Assembly: GCF_000276665.1 (NCBI RefSeq)
Contig: NW_004955476.1
Location: 9,033,050-9,097,049 of the forward strand
Direction of reading: 5' to 3'
Length of the DNA stretch: 64,000 nt
Source: Chinchilla lanigera
Taxonomy: Eukaryota > Chordata > Mammalia > Rodentia > Chinchillidae
The translations under genes were made by a program, and so were the position numbers. Positions within the stretch are counted from its first letter, which is position 1. Each line of letters opens with the position of its first letter. Of the stretch, positions 47,757-59,643 are shown one piece after another. The notes under the pieces were generated by a model that saw only the letters and a list, made by a program, of their open reading frames with translations, was not told the origin of the DNA and ran no database searches.

Positions 47757-48145
47757 GTTTCCACTCAGTCCGTCAACAGGTGTTTGTAGAGTGTCTAGCG
47801 TATGCCCACACTGTGCTACATGCTGTGGACACAGACAGCAAAAAATAGAGAAAAATTGTGTGCATTGTGCTGATGGTTTAGGAAAGGCAGACAGTTCACA
47901 GCTGGAAAACTCATTTATGATCAGGGCAACTGATGCGAACTGCGCCGTGGAGATATGTGAGCTCCTCACAGGAGACACCTAATCCAGAGAGATGGGTGAG
48001 GGGAGCCTAACCGTCAGAGGAAAAACAGCACCCAGAGAGGAAGGGTCACGGTGCTGCTGAGCCTCAGTGTCAAGTCAAGGCCCTGGCTCAGCCTGCAGCT
48101 GCCCCCCCAGCTCTCAATGACCCCGCCTAAACAAAATGGCGACAC

Positions 48146-48266
48146 AGCTGGGTGCAGCAGCACATGCTTTCAAATCCCAGCACTCTGGAAGCTGAGGCAG
48201 GAGGATAACCACAAGTTGGAAGCCAACAAAGCAAGACCCTGTCTCAAAATAAAAATTTTTTTTTAA
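48146..48266 (+). mobile_element. B1-type SINE (monomer)
   Basis: GCTGGGTGCAGCAGCACATG, AATCCCAGCACTCTGGAAGC, TGAGGCAGGAGGATAACCAC, AAGACCCTGTCTCAAAATAA. Near full length, with no ID unit after it. Confidence 0.85.
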
Positions 48267-49369
48267 GAAGACAACTCAGGCAGCTCACCTCAAAAGCTGG
48301 TCTTAGAATGCTTCCTCCCTTCGACATTAGCACTTAACCAGACGGCTTGAAGACATGGGAAACGCCGGCGGACGGATCACCAAAGCTGGCACCGGCCACG
48401 GCCAAATGTCTGGCTGGCCCTGTACACGGTCTACCCTGGCCATAAAAACCTCACTGTCGCCTTGCTCTTCTCAAAGGAAATAATTCTGTGATCCCAGCGA
48501 GCCTCAGCGGGAGCCAGCCTTACGGGAGAGCCTGGTTCCTGAACCCAACTCAGTGGCGTGGCTCAGGGCGTGAGTCTCACATTTCAGACTGCAGCCAGGG
48601 AACCCGAGCACCGTAGACTTTTAATGGCTTCTAAAACATCCGAAGTGTTCAGTCCTTTCCCCAGCCTCCCCCGAGCACCAGGAAAGTGCTTTTCCCCCGT
48701 TTCTACTCCCTGGCCTCTAATCTCTTATTCTCACATCAAACAGGTACGCAGTCACTCACTTAATACACTCGGTGCTCCCTTTTAATCCCCAAATATGATG
48801 TCACCTGTGATCTAAAGGAGGACATACACGCCGACCCCACCCGCCTGGGAAACCCCACGACAGAAGGAAGGAAAGGCTCACAAAAGCAGGGACGACACGA
48901 GCATCTGGATTCCTTGTGACCCCACCCCAATTCCCCTGGTCCGGGAAAAGGCAGCGAGCCTGACCCAGGCGGCCCTCAGGGAGCTGAGACTCGTGTGTGT
49001 GAAGCCTGTGCTCTGGGCCATCCCAGGTCAACGGGGACTGGATCCCTCCCTCCCAAGCAGAATTCCTCAGGGACCATCCTAACCCTAAACCCTCCTGGAC
49101 AAGAACAGAACAGACGGACACCCAGAACGGCAGGAAGTCAGACACAAGCTGCCACTGAAACTGCTGGCACAGGAGCCACCAGGACAAATACGAGCCTCAA
49201 CCCAGTGTCTACACGGAGCGACCCGCTTCCTGCCAGGCACCACATAGGCTGGCTCCGTGGGAGCACGACGGTCCCCGCTAGGACAGCAGATGAGGCCTGC
49301 CAGGGAGACCGCAAAGGGGCACAGGCACGGGTGGGGCCGGGACGGACTCAGTCCTGGAGGGAGGTTTTT

Positions 49370-50080
49370 TTCTAACTTCTCCAATGACGTCGTTCTGTTG
49401 TATTTTTAATTGTGCCCAGATTTCTGCTAGCAACCGTCCCTGCGCCACTCCCCTCTCCCTCTCCCTCGCTGTCTTTTGTTTTGCACTTTACTCTGCCGCC
49501 TGGGGTCCAGCACCTCCGCAAACAGCCTGCGTGTTTATAACGTGACGCTCCTTCCCCGCGGAGAGGGAGAGCCAGGCTAAAATGCACTAATGGCCCAAAA
49601 CCTCATTTTCATTCCACACTTGACAAAATAAACACCTCATAAAAGCAGGTGAGCTGAGGGCCTGCTCGTCTTAACAACCTTGGGAGGAAGAGCGGCTGAC
49701 GCCAGACTGCAGCGCACGCGAACGCTGCCGCAGGGAGAGCTTGCCGTGAGAGCAAAGCCCCGCATGCGAAGTTACATTCTTTTTTCTCCATCGGGGTTGC
49801 CCGTCACCAACATGGGCCAGGGCTGCATTTGCATAGGCCCTCTCCGTGCCTGGCCTGGCGGAAGTGCAGGGTCGCAGGGAGCTTGTCTGAAAAAGCAAGG
49901 CCCCTCCGCTGCCCTGAGTTCCTGAAAGGTCCGGTTTTTTTCTTCCTCTTTTTCCACAGAAAATGAAGCTGCACTTAGACGTTGCAGGAAATATTTCAAA
50001 ACATTCCCCCTTTTTTCCCTCAAAGGGCAGAATTTATGGTAACAGATAATTAACAACAAATGACAACCCATCCGAGCACT
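49370..50080. promoter_or_regulatory. Candidate regulatory block with CRE-like site
   Basis: CRE-type TGACGTCG at 49385-49392 and TTTATAACGTGACGCTCC near 49534, CpG-containing sequence, and AT-rich ends (AACAGATAATTAACAAC at 50041-50057). No repeat recognised. Frames on both strands lack domains. Could be an intronic enhancer or an alternative promoter; evidence is weak. Confidence 0.3.
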
Positions 50081-51129
50081 AAGGGTCCCTGTTCGGTTGC
50101 CAAGATGATGGGATCAAATTCCAAGATAAATAGAGGAGCGTGCCGAGTGCCATTGACATGGTGCTGGGTGGAGACGGGTAGAAGGGGACCCAGGAGGGCA
50201 GGGAGGCGCCTTGTAGGGACAGCAACCTCTCCCTGGCTGTCTCCCTCCTGAGCTCCAGAGCACTGCGAGGGAAGAGGCTAGAACAGGCCTCACACTGCGG
50301 ACTACCTGAGCGCGTCCATTCCACGCTGGAAAGACATCGTCAGATTGTTTGAACCGGGCACAGGAGATTTAGGAACTAATATCCTCCAAGAGTGCATGCC
50401 TCCTGTCTGTTCTCCCCACAGTCACCCCTCCCTGTCTCCTTCTAAGTTTGTTGAGCCCAAATAGGTTTCAGAGCCACCAGCTGTGCCCACAGTGTGGGGT
50501 TAGGGGCAAAGTGGAAACCAGTTAACCCACGCAAGTCAGAATCGGCCCAGACATATGGCGAGTCTCCTGCGCTAACAGATGGCCAATGTGGGAAATTCCA
50601 GCTTCAAATATTCTTCTATTTCTCCAAGGCCAGTTCATAGTCCACTATTTGTCAAAGGCATTTTTTTAAAAAATAGTGAAATCTAAACCTGAAGAGTTGA
50701 ATTGCCTAAAAAAGCCTATGCAAAAAAAAAAGTTTTGCCTTGGAGATCAAAGTTCCTGTATCAAAAACTGCTCTCCCTGCCCTTCCAAATGCTGGACTCC
50801 TTGGTACGTGGGGTCACTTTGTGTCCCCAAAAGTCTCAGATACAGGTCTGTCTCCTGTCCCTGTTGATGGATGCTGACCCTGTCCTAGCGTCAGAGCCAA
50901 GCCCAGGAGCATCAGAAAAGCCCAGAGAGATGTTTGACCCCACAGAGGGGCCCACTGTCTTCTCTCCAGCTTCTCCATGTTTTTCCTCCATGCAAAATGA
51001 AAATTCTCCTCACTACATTCATTGCCTGCCTCGGCCCCTTCTGCGACTACTGTGAACCGGGTCACATACAAACACCAGAAACTGACTCATTCTGCAGTCC
51101 CTGGAACCGCACACAGTGCGGGGGCAGGG

Positions 51130-51300
51130 CAAGGGGTCTCCCTTGGCCCCTTTTAAGGGCACTGATCCCATTTCCAAGCATTTCACCCTCATAGATGACT
51201 CACTCCCTAAGGGTCACACCTCTCAATACCATCACCAGAGCGGTTAGGAGCCCCTCAGATGAACACCGAGGGGACACAAATACCCAGATCACAGCCCTGC
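51130..51300 (-). mobile_element. MLT1/MaLR-like LTR remnant
   Basis: GGGCACTGATCCCATTTCCA, CACCCTCATAGATGACTCAC, GGGTCACACCTCTCAATACC, ATCACC, then GGGGACACAAATACCCAG: the reverse-orientation word order of an ancient mammalian LTR. Related in type to 30788-31000. Confidence 0.5.
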
Positions 51301-51480
51301 CCAGCACATAAAAGTTACATAATTTTTAAAAAAATATCATTTATTAAATATAAGGGTTTAAAAGCAACAGATATGATTTTTGTGATTTAGAAGGAACTGT
51401 CACAGTTTGGTAGACCTGTGTGGTTATCCCTGCAGCAGTATTAAAGCAAAGCAAAATAAATAAAATTTAAAAATTTGCAA
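51300..51480. other. AT-rich intronic stretch
   Basis: ATAATTTTTAAAAAAATATC and AAATAAATAAAATTTAAAAA. Low complexity in part, no gene. Confidence 0.5.
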
Positions 51481-52999
51481 AACTCATGACTTAAGTAGAA
51501 CTGGCTAAATATGTACATCGGAGCAAAAGCCTAACTCTTCTAGGAAGTTAGGGCTGGGATTGTGCTGCTGGGGAGAGATGTTATTTTTTTCTTATTTCAG
51601 CTCTAAGTCTTCACGCAAAGAACATTTTCAACTCAGTGTAAAATATGTAAAAGGTGTGAATGTTGGCTTGTGGCACAAATACCTAAAACCAAGTAGAAGT
51701 AAGCTTCTTGCTTTAGTCAGTCAATGTAGAGGCCAAAATAGCCCACAGCAAGATAGAAGGACACTGTCTAATCCAAGACTGCGCCATCTTTGGGCTGGAA
51801 GCCTTGGAAGCTGTAGCTCTACGAGAAACAGGTGGGTCTGAGTAGAGCCGTGCTGAGGGTAGAGTCCTGCAATCTTTAAAGGATCGCAAAACCACCCCAG
51901 GAAGCCTGGTAACAACCCAAATATGTTCTCTCAGAATTTCAAAACCCAACACCATCAAGTCCTAAAAACGCATTTGTCTGCTTTCCCAAATGGTGATGTT
52001 CACCCTCCATTTTGTTTTTAAGTTTCAACAGCTTTAATGCATAGAACAGAACTGCACCAAATATGTAAACCAACCGGAGGACCTTGTATTTTTCATTTGT
52101 GGTGTAGAAGAAAAAAGTGAAAAACTTGCAAAAATGCATTTTCTTACATGCATATATTCTACCCTTTTACAAGGACAGAAGGTAAAGAAAAATCATCCTC
52201 AAAGCAAGAGAAGCAAAATTATGCAGAGCCGAATACCACAAGGGCCAATAATCCAACAGCTTCCTCTGGGCAGTTAGGATTTCCACACAGGCAGAACCTC
52301 CAAGTGTACTTTCTATATTACAAAAAAAGAAAAAGACTAACATGGTAGCCTATAAAAGCACAGCAGTCTGGTCCATACTGCTACTGAAATAACAGCCCAG
52401 CCATGCCAGGATCACTACTGAACATCTAGTTTCCAAGACGATATAAATCTAAAAGGGAAAAGACACAGGAAGAAGAGAGCTAAGGAAATACCAAGAAGGA
52501 AGAAAAACACACCGAGGACTGGGCTTCCAAGCTGAGCAGAGCGTCTCGTTTCTGAAAACAGTCAGCGCTGTCTAGAGGGTGTTACAGGAGAAGGGTAAGT
52601 TGAGCGGTACTAGCTTTGTTTTTATATCTTAAAATCTCATCTTCATAAGCTGTAAAATCTCTGAATTAAAATTGAATCTATCTCACATGCACTCTAGCTA
52701 CTGCAGCATTTCTTTTTCAGTTTTTCTTGCCATTTTATGAAGACATCTCCAAGAAAAAAGGTTAAAGTAAAACTGTGTAAAACACCAGGAAGATTAGGCC
52801 CACGAGGCAGGGACCCAAGTGACAGCTACCAGAGTCAGAAGGTGCACCCACTGACTGCTGCAGCCACACCCGCTCTCTGATCGCCTTTATCCCATAAAAG
52901 TAAGTAACCACTTCAGAATACAGAATCCAGACAGAACCTAGTAGGCAGGGTTTGCTTTATTTGTCAAAATTCTTTACACTCCCTGAGAGTCAAGTAGCG

Positions 53000-53032
53000 A
53001 AAAAACAAAACAAAACAAAAACAAGACAAAAT
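53000..53032 (+). repeat. A-rich (AAAAC)n tract
   Basis: AAAACAAAACAAAACAAAAA type repeat. No SINE body recognised beside it. Confidence 0.85.
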
Positions 53033-54325
53033 ACACTACCCAGTTATACAACACACAGCTAGGCTTCTAAGAATAAATCCATATGGACAAAACACCTAAT
53101 TTTAGATTGCCTTTTTAATGCTCGGATGCAAACAAAGAAATCTACAGAATAGGAAAAAAGCTCTGAAAGGAAGCCCAACTGTCACGGACCACGAGATGGT
53201 ACCCTCAGGGGGTGCCTAGGAAAAAGAATTTATTTTTAAAAAGAAATGAGAGAGGAATAGAAAAATACCCTGTGTTTATACATGAGTGCAAACTAAAAGG
53301 GCCATTCAGTATCTCCAAGACAAATTTCAGATTGAAAACATTAAAAAAAATTATGGCCTTGCTAATGTGCAGACCAGTGATAAATCTGTAATGAGAATGA
53401 GAAAGTGGTTTACCAAGAGAAAAGTGTGTGTTTAGAATTTTTTTTCCAAACAGCTAATGCAGCCCAGCTCTGTAGCAAAGGACACATTTCTACCTTGTTG
53501 GGAAAGTGGTGTCTTCCGGAGCCCAAACTGTCATTCGTTCACCGAGATTATTCTTCCTGGGTGGGAACCAGAGGTCCTTTCTCCCCTCCACATCCACATG
53601 ACATCTCACTGACTCATTCTCTCCCTCTGGGAGACTGCTGATGATGTGGGACTTGTGCGCTTCATTTTAAACAGACAGAAGAAGAGCTAAGAACAGGAGA
53701 AATTCTGGACCACCAGAAGAAGAAGGGATGGTGCTGTGGGCCATCAGCTCCGATCTCTGGGGAGGAACTGAAAATTCAGAGGCCAAACTTGCTGAAGATT
53801 ACATAGGAACTAGTGACCGGGGGAGGGCTAGCATTTGGGTTTGGTGAACACTGTCAGTGGGCCTACCACTGCAGCTCCTCGCCTACTGATACTGCCTACT
53901 CCGCTGGCTTCTAAACATGGATCCTGAAGACACTTATTTTAAAATATCCTGATGATACTTTAGGTACAGGATGAATAATACACAGAATCCTGGACACCGC
54001 TCTCAACATGAGTATGCTGAACTATACGGAACCAACAAAGAGCCTTTGGCCTGTTCCTTGATTACATCATAAAACAGCAGAAGGTGCCACTCCAGAAGTG
54101 GGGTCCAGAGAAAACCCAAGACTTTCATCAGAGCGAGCTAGAGCTAGACAAATTGCATTCCTGTCTTTCTTTTTAAAAAGTTTCCATCACAAAGTATCAT
54201 CTGGCTGTTACAAATAATTCCAATTATATAGCAGCTTATAAAATAAAAAGTGAAAGGTCATTACCCAACATTGCTTCCCCAAAACTGATTCCCAAGTTTA
54301 CTCCCTAAATAATTATCAGTAATGG

Positions 54326-54350
54326 AATATATATATATATACACACACAC
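54326..54350 (+). repeat. (AT)n(AC)n microsatellite
   Basis: ATATATATATAT running into ACACACACAC. Confidence 0.95.
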
Positions 54351-54839
54351 CTCAGCTCACAAACTTCTTTGTACAATTCTGGTCTCAAATCTAATATATA
54401 TGTTTCCATAATACTCTCTGTAATGTGCTGTACTATATGCTCTGTATTATTGTATACTATTTCTGTGGACTCTTCTGCTATTTTTTCAACTAAGGATCCC
54501 TAACACAGACTTGAAAGAAACAGCTACTTTCTACCACATTTTTTAACTGAGTGAGAACAAAATCCAAGATCAGACAAACACACACAAACCCCACAGAAGT
54601 TCGGTAGGTAATGACCACTACAGACCCAAAATGACCACTTTTAGTTAACACTGTCCAAGCAGCAGAGATGGACAACACAACGCACAAGGCACCAGTTGGA
54701 CTTGTAGGGCTTTACACAGACAAGCAGTTTGGACAGGAGGGTGTTAACACTTCCCTCCCCAGCGGAAAACCCGCGCTATTCTCACGGCATCCATGTAGGA
54801 ACATCCACGGTCAGGATGACATGTCATACACACACCTCC

Positions 54840-54920
54840 TTTAAGGTTTACAACATCTTAAACATCGATAAACTCACTTCACAGATGAGAAGACTGAGGT
54901 CAGCACCCAAAGGAGCCAGA
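54840..54920 (-). repeat. MIR SINE remnant
   Basis: AACTCACTTCACAGATGAGA followed by AGACTGAGGTCAGCACCC in reverse MIR order. Confidence 0.5.
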
Positions 54921-55364
54921 AACTGGCACGACCAGCATTTATCACTGGATCTCTGTTACTACATCCGCCTTCTCCAGCCCGAGCTGTGCCCTCTGCAGCC
55001 AACCCTAGTTATTACATCAACCCTGGATGCTTCTCTTAACCCCATGGGGTCATGGGGTCAGCGCCCGCCCGAGGGGAGTAAGGGCACTGAAGTCCTTCCC
55101 CTGGCACGCCTACTGCCACAGAGGGACCGGTGGCAGGTGAGACCTTCCCATGCTGTTTATGGTCACAAAAGGCACCAGATCAGGACATCTGCCAACGCTA
55201 CCAACCCACAGGCCTATCCGAGAAGTCTACGTAGCCCTGGGCTGGTAAACAGGACTGCACTTACCAGTGACGCACAGTCCACTGATTTTCCAAACCATGG
55301 AGACAGTTTAGAACTTTAAGAAAACTCATCATCATGAAAACAACCACTAAGGGAAACCACTAAC

Positions 55365-55510
55365 CTCTGAGTGTGGACCAGGCGCTCTGCTGAGAACTTC
55401 ACAAGCAGTGCCACCCAACCCCTTCGACCTTCGCCACAGCCCAGCCTCCGGCAAAGGCATCAGGGTCTCGGACCCAGCTTTGCAGGCGGGGAAAGGGCGC
55501 AGAGCAGTGA
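55365..55510 (-). repeat. MIR SINE remnant
   Basis: CAGGCGCTCTGCTGAGAACT, TTCACAAGCAGTGCCACC, GCAGGCGGGGAAAGGGCGCA in reverse MIR order. Unusually CpG-rich for a MIR. Confidence 0.4.
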
Positions 55511-55599
55511 AGACAAGCCTGCGGGTGCTACTGGGGAGGGTCACCAGCACGTGACACTGTGTCCTGAAACGGAGCGTGCGCTCGCCCCGCAGGACTCCA

Positions 55600-56110
55600 G
55601 GGTGTCTGTCGCCGAAGGCACAGATGCGAAACTGAAAATAAAATTTGATTTAAACTTCCTCCAGCCAGTCTTTAAAGAAGAGGGTGAGGAATTAACAAGT
55701 TGATCGTGGGGCTGCTCCCGGCAGAGCACGGGATTTTCACGGCTAAAACAGGGAGAGCGGGGTGCCCTATTAGCGGGCTTCTGTAATATTTTATTAGGCT
55801 TTAGATCATTAAAAAAGCACAAAATCTTATGGCACTTTCAGACCCGCACTGGCCCTCACCGCACCTCCTCACACCATCGTTTAAATGCTGAATAATTTTT
55901 CAACATCCCGCTTGGGAAAGACCTGGGGGTGGCGGGACAGCGGAGCCTCGCTAATCACCAAGTTCCAATCATCACACCTATTACTGCGACCGGAGTCTGC
56001 GGAGAAAGAGGACGCAAATTCCAGGTTAAACTGTAACCTCTCAACTCCAGCTGTGCTTTAATTTTGTTTTCCAAAGTCATCTAGGATTGCTGTCTAAGAA
56101 AAACGAAAAA
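55600..56110. promoter_or_regulatory. Candidate conserved noncoding block
   Basis: Repeat-free sequence with TAATATTTTATTAGGC (55787-55802), GCTGAATAATTTTTCAAC, CTCGCTAATCACCAAG and CTTTAATTTTGTTTTCC, plus scattered CpGs. It lies about 3.5 kb 5' (plus-strand left) of the start-codon exon, inside the large intron. Confidence 0.35.
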
Positions 56111-56379
56111 CAAAACAAATTTCCCTGTGCCACAAGTAGGTTCAAGGCAGTGGCATTTTTTAGGCCTGGTATTAATCTTATCAGGACCTAAAGACAAAAA
56201 CTAAGTGAAGCCTCTTAAAACGAGATGAAATGTTAGCCCAAAATCGGCAATAAGCTTCATACAGAGGGAGGCAGAATCTTTTTGGTCTTGCCCGCCCCCC
56301 ACCGCAGCAATCCCTTGCACAGGACTCTGTCTTAACTGCCAGCTTAGAAGTCAAGCTAAAACGATCTCTAACTGTCCCT

Positions 56380-56462
56380 TGGCTCTGTACGGGTAAACTG
56401 AGGCCCAGGGATGGGAAGCAAACTGCCCAAAGTGAGTTGCAGAGCCGAGTGAGGACCAAATG
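56380..56462 (-). repeat. MIR SINE remnant
   Basis: GTAAACTGAGGCCCAGGGAT, CTGCCCAAAGTGAGTTGCAG, AGCCGAGTGAGGACC in reverse MIR order. Confidence 0.65.
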
Positions 56463-58137
56463 AATTAAATGGGAAGGGACCTTTCCCTAATTTGGACGAG
56501 GAAGCCTCTCCCATTGCCACTAGGTTGTAGCAAAGAAAATGTGGGACCCGTATGAGGGTTTGAAGCTGAATTCAGTGATCCCACAGGGCAGCACAGACCT
56601 CCGGTAGATGTGGGAAAGGAAAGAAAATGTTTTAAGAGTCCCACGCGAAATAAACAAGCAACCATTCAAGTAGAAAAGGCAAAATATCTTTAGGGAGAAG
56701 AGTAAGGCTCTTCCATGATATCTTGAAAGGTATAGAAAAACTGAAGGAATTTTAGACTAAATATTTCACAGAGATTTTCCAGGTGATTGAAGTTGCTTTT
56801 GAGACGAAGGGTAATGACTCTGAATTAATAAACAGGAACATAACATTGCCGCATTCAAGCCAAATACCTGAGCACCTCCGACTGCCTGGCCACAGTGCCA
56901 GGTCACAAGGCCTACGAAGTGACAGCCACTTCTGGCAAGGAAAGCCAAGGCCAAGGAAAGGTGGGTGAGCTCCCTAACAAATGCACCTTCAGACGCTCGT
57001 GATGTCAAGACCAAAGAAAACCTCCAAGCATCCGCCAGAGCTTCCCAGATCCATGCCCGATGGATCAATGATTGATGAATTGATCGCACAGTATTCCTGA
57101 GCACCACAGCCTGCTTGGAAGTACAAGCCTTGCTGCAGGAATTAAATGATGCAGAGGAGAGGATCAGACACAGATCAACAGGCAAGATGGAAGAGGACAG
57201 ACAGACAGGAAAAAGCAATGGCGGAGGGTGGTGGAACTGTGTGGGCATCGCCATTCTGGACAGAGGAGGAGAGGGACCCCGGCGTTCCAGAAGCACAGGA
57301 ACCTGAGTTTGCTGTGAAGCCTGTGATAAGCAGGGAAATGCACACAGCTGTGCACAACAGCAAACACTATGGCCGAGACGAGGGCCAAAGCGCCCTCAAG
57401 CTGCGGGGCTGACCCATGAGTGGACACGGCGCTGGGGATGAAAGTGGAAGGCTCCCGAAGCCCGCTGTGGGAAAGCCCTCCGTTCCAGCGCTGGAGTCCG
57501 ATGAAACGGCTACACAGCTGTCTAGGTTGCCATTGCTAATCAGAATTTTCAAGCCCTCTCTCTTCAAAAAGGTAAAATTTCATCCTTTGGATTTTCCATG
57601 GTCAGATGGAAGCAGATGAGTTCTAAGGTTGCATGATTTCTAAAACGTCTTGCCCACCCTGGCTCAGGAGCAGGACCTCACAGCCGAGCACAACCAGGCA
57701 GATGTGTGCAGACCTGAGGGCTCAGCCGCGCTCCCCCAGCACTCACTTTCCAAGGAATCAGGGCAAAACACCATCTCTTTGGCCTGGTTGGACACAGGAT
57801 CCACAAAGTTCCTTGCACTCCCTAAACACAAAACATCACAGCTGCAAACAGGAGCAAAAGGACCCTACAGTACAGCATGTACAAGTTTTGTCACGTATTT
57901 GAAGAAAAACAATATATGGAAGTAGAATAAAAAGATTTGAAATGAACACACATTTATTGTTCACAGAAGCCATTTTAGCAAAGAACATCTTATTCACCTT
58001 AAAAAACTTTGCCTCACAGTCACATTAGCCAACTTTCATAGTCCTGAGAGTATTCCATTCTGGTATGAGAACTCTTTGAAACAGGTTAGTACTAACCATT
58101 TGCAAGGGTGTCTTTCTTCCCTCTTCGCATTCTTTCC

Positions 58138-58245
58138 ACTCCCCTTCCTTCCTTCCTTCATCCTTCCTTCCTTCCTTCTTCCTTCCCGCACTCCTTCCCG
58201 CCCTTCCTCTTCCCGCTCCCCTCCCTTTCTCCCTTCTCTTCTTCT
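58138..58245 (+). repeat. (CTTC)n pyrimidine tract
   Basis: CTTCCTTCCTTC units with CCTTCCCG interruptions. Lysine/arginine/glutamate-rich minus-strand frames here are artefacts. Confidence 0.9.
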
Positions 58246-59421
58246 TGTCAAGCATGCTGCTTTAGTTTCTCACTGCGAGTGACCGACTGGCTCTCTAGAA
58301 CACACCTGCAAAGCGGCATCTCAGCATCTACACCAGTACCCAGGCAGTCAAGGAGAACGCCTTTCTCTTGGGCTGGTGTTTCTGAATTTCAAAGGGGACT
58401 GCATGCGTGTGTGCGTGTGTGTTTGGGAGGGACAGTCCTCCTATATTTTTAAATGCCCACATAAACAATTACTTAAAAAGGAGCTTGTGACTTGGACACG
58501 CCCCGAGCTCCATTCTGCCAGGAGAGGTAAAAACACTCAACAGAGTCTAAACCGCCTTTCTGTCCTGACGATACAATACTTTTCAGGGAGGGTCAGTCCT
58601 GCTCTGAAAGACTCCCGTTGCCCATCACAAGGGTCTCAAGGAGAATGAGCACCAGGCCTTGAATAAACAAGGGAGCTGGGGACCTTTGCCCCCTTTCTGC
58701 CAAAGCCACACATCCTGTAACCAGAAAGGAGCTGGCCTGCCCCGTCTACCAAACCCTGGCCTCTGCGTCACTCCCATCCTGGACTCCTCCTCCGCAGTTC
58801 AGACCTGACAGGACTGGACACCACGCCAGGGTGTGACAGAAAGGTGCAGTTCGCGGGACCGATGGCTCCGCTGCACTGTACCCTTCCTTCCCTACACTGC
58901 TGAGGCCCCCAGCATGCACCACATGTTTCACTAGCAACAGGGCAGGCAACAGATTTAGCTGTAGCTGAACAATTAGTCCAATTAGGCCGGCTTCCTGGCC
59001 AAAGTAAAGGGGTAGGGCAGAGAGTGTGGGAAAATACTACAGAAACTGGAGAGACACATCTCCTCAGGACAGGGTAAAGTAAGTGGAACAGCGGGGTCAA
59101 GAGATGCCCGCCAAAATTCACTCTGCGGCATGATGAAAACACCTCACCCTCCCTGTGGCCATCTCCAACGCAAGAGAGCTACCGAAAAATCCCACAACAC
59201 CGTCCGACGGCGGTGGAGAGCATGCCGGAAGTCTGAACAGTTATGCAGGTGTACCAGATCCCTCCTGGGCTGCACTTGAAGCCACACACACCCATCTGTT
59301 TTGTATGACATTGACTTTTTATTCTCGCTGGCAGAATGCTGGGAGAGCATGGCTTTCTTTCTTACTTCACGTCTATGTGCCCGGCTGCTGTTGTGATTCT
59401 AAGCTCACCAGCGATACTTAC

Positions 59422-59549
59422 ATATGTACATGGGGCGGCTGGAAGCGGCTCTGGTTGATGTTGTAGTGCGTGAAGGCCTGGGTGGGGTTGGAGCTGTACT
59501 CATCCACCGTGATGGTAACCTTGCCTTGGGAAGCAATCCCATGTGCCAT
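59422..59549 (-). CDS. MPPED2: MPPED2 first coding exon (residues 1-42 plus two bases of codon 43)
   Basis: Start-codon exon of MPPED2, a class III metallophosphodiesterase that hydrolyses cyclic nucleotides weakly in vitro and is expressed in fetal brain. The frame opens at ATG 59549-59547 with MAHGIASQGKVTIT and continues through SSNPTQAFTHYNINQSRF to the end of the N-terminal segment, which precedes the catalytic fold. The start has a strong context (A at -3, G at +4). The exon ends at 59422 with a consensus donor, GTAAGT, at 59421-59416. The last two bases AT complete Met43 with the first G of the exon at 19641, which gives the family sequence HM-VDPIPYD. The phase match across 39.8 kb makes the assignment very firm. 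From memory the human protein has Pro rather than Ala at residue 6; this needs an alignment. Confidence 0.97.
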
Positions 59550-59559
59550 CTTCCGGCAT
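59500..59559 (-). promoter_or_regulatory. Upstream ORF 3, overlapping the MPPED2 start codon
   Basis: ATG at 59559-59557 begins a 19-codon frame that passes over the main ATG in another frame and stops with TGA at 59502-59500, 47 nt inside the coding sequence. Its context is weak (C at -3 and C at +4) against a strong main start, so leaky scanning would let most ribosomes pass. An overlapping upstream frame of this kind usually lowers translation. Confidence 0.55.
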
Positions 59560-59566
59560 GAGCGGG

Positions 59567-59602
59567 TCACAGCTTTCCGGAACAAACCAGGGAAGCAGGC
59601 AT
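59567..59602 (-). promoter_or_regulatory. Upstream ORF 2 in MPPED2 leader (11 codons)
   Basis: ATG at 59602-59600 in a fairly good context (ACC before ATG, so A at -3), 11 codons (MPASLVCSGKL) and TGA at 59569-59567. It ends 17 nt before the main start codon. This is the upstream start most likely to be used by scanning ribosomes. Confidence 0.6.
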
Positions 59603-59610
59603 GGTTCGCT

Positions 59611-59643
59611 TCAGCCACCCTCTGAATCCAAGGATCTACTCAT
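59611..59643 (-). promoter_or_regulatory. Upstream ORF 1 in MPPED2 leader (10 codons)
   Basis: ATG at 59643-59641 followed by nine codons and TGA at 59613-59611 (MSRSLDSEGG). Start context is weak (T at -3, A at +4). It closes before the next upstream ATG, so reinitiation is possible. It is present only if the leader starts at the inferred acceptor at 59661. Confidence 0.55.

Larger units (their letters stand above)
19642..59421 (-). other. MPPED2: MPPED2 intron between the two coding exons (39,780 bp)
   Basis: Both boundaries are defined by splice signals and codon phase: donor GTAAGT at 59421-59416 and acceptor TTTAG at 19646-19642. The interior carries SINEs, MIR remnants, microsatellites, a mariner fragment, a U2 fragment and several candidate regulatory blocks. 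No second gene is recognised. Stretches with nothing I can support include 24150-25490, 25590-26780, 26910-28610, 29045-29885, 42370-44430, 48270-49370, 52150-54320 and 56470-58130. Confidence 0.95.

Noticed and set aside
48420..48450. 5S rRNA-like words
   Set aside because: Only a few bases agree and no internal promoter box is preserved.
59567..59618. N-terminal extension of MPPED2 starting at GTG 59618
   Set aside because: The frame is open upstream of the ATG but has no ATG start of its own, while the ATG at 59549 has a strong context and gives the known N-terminus.
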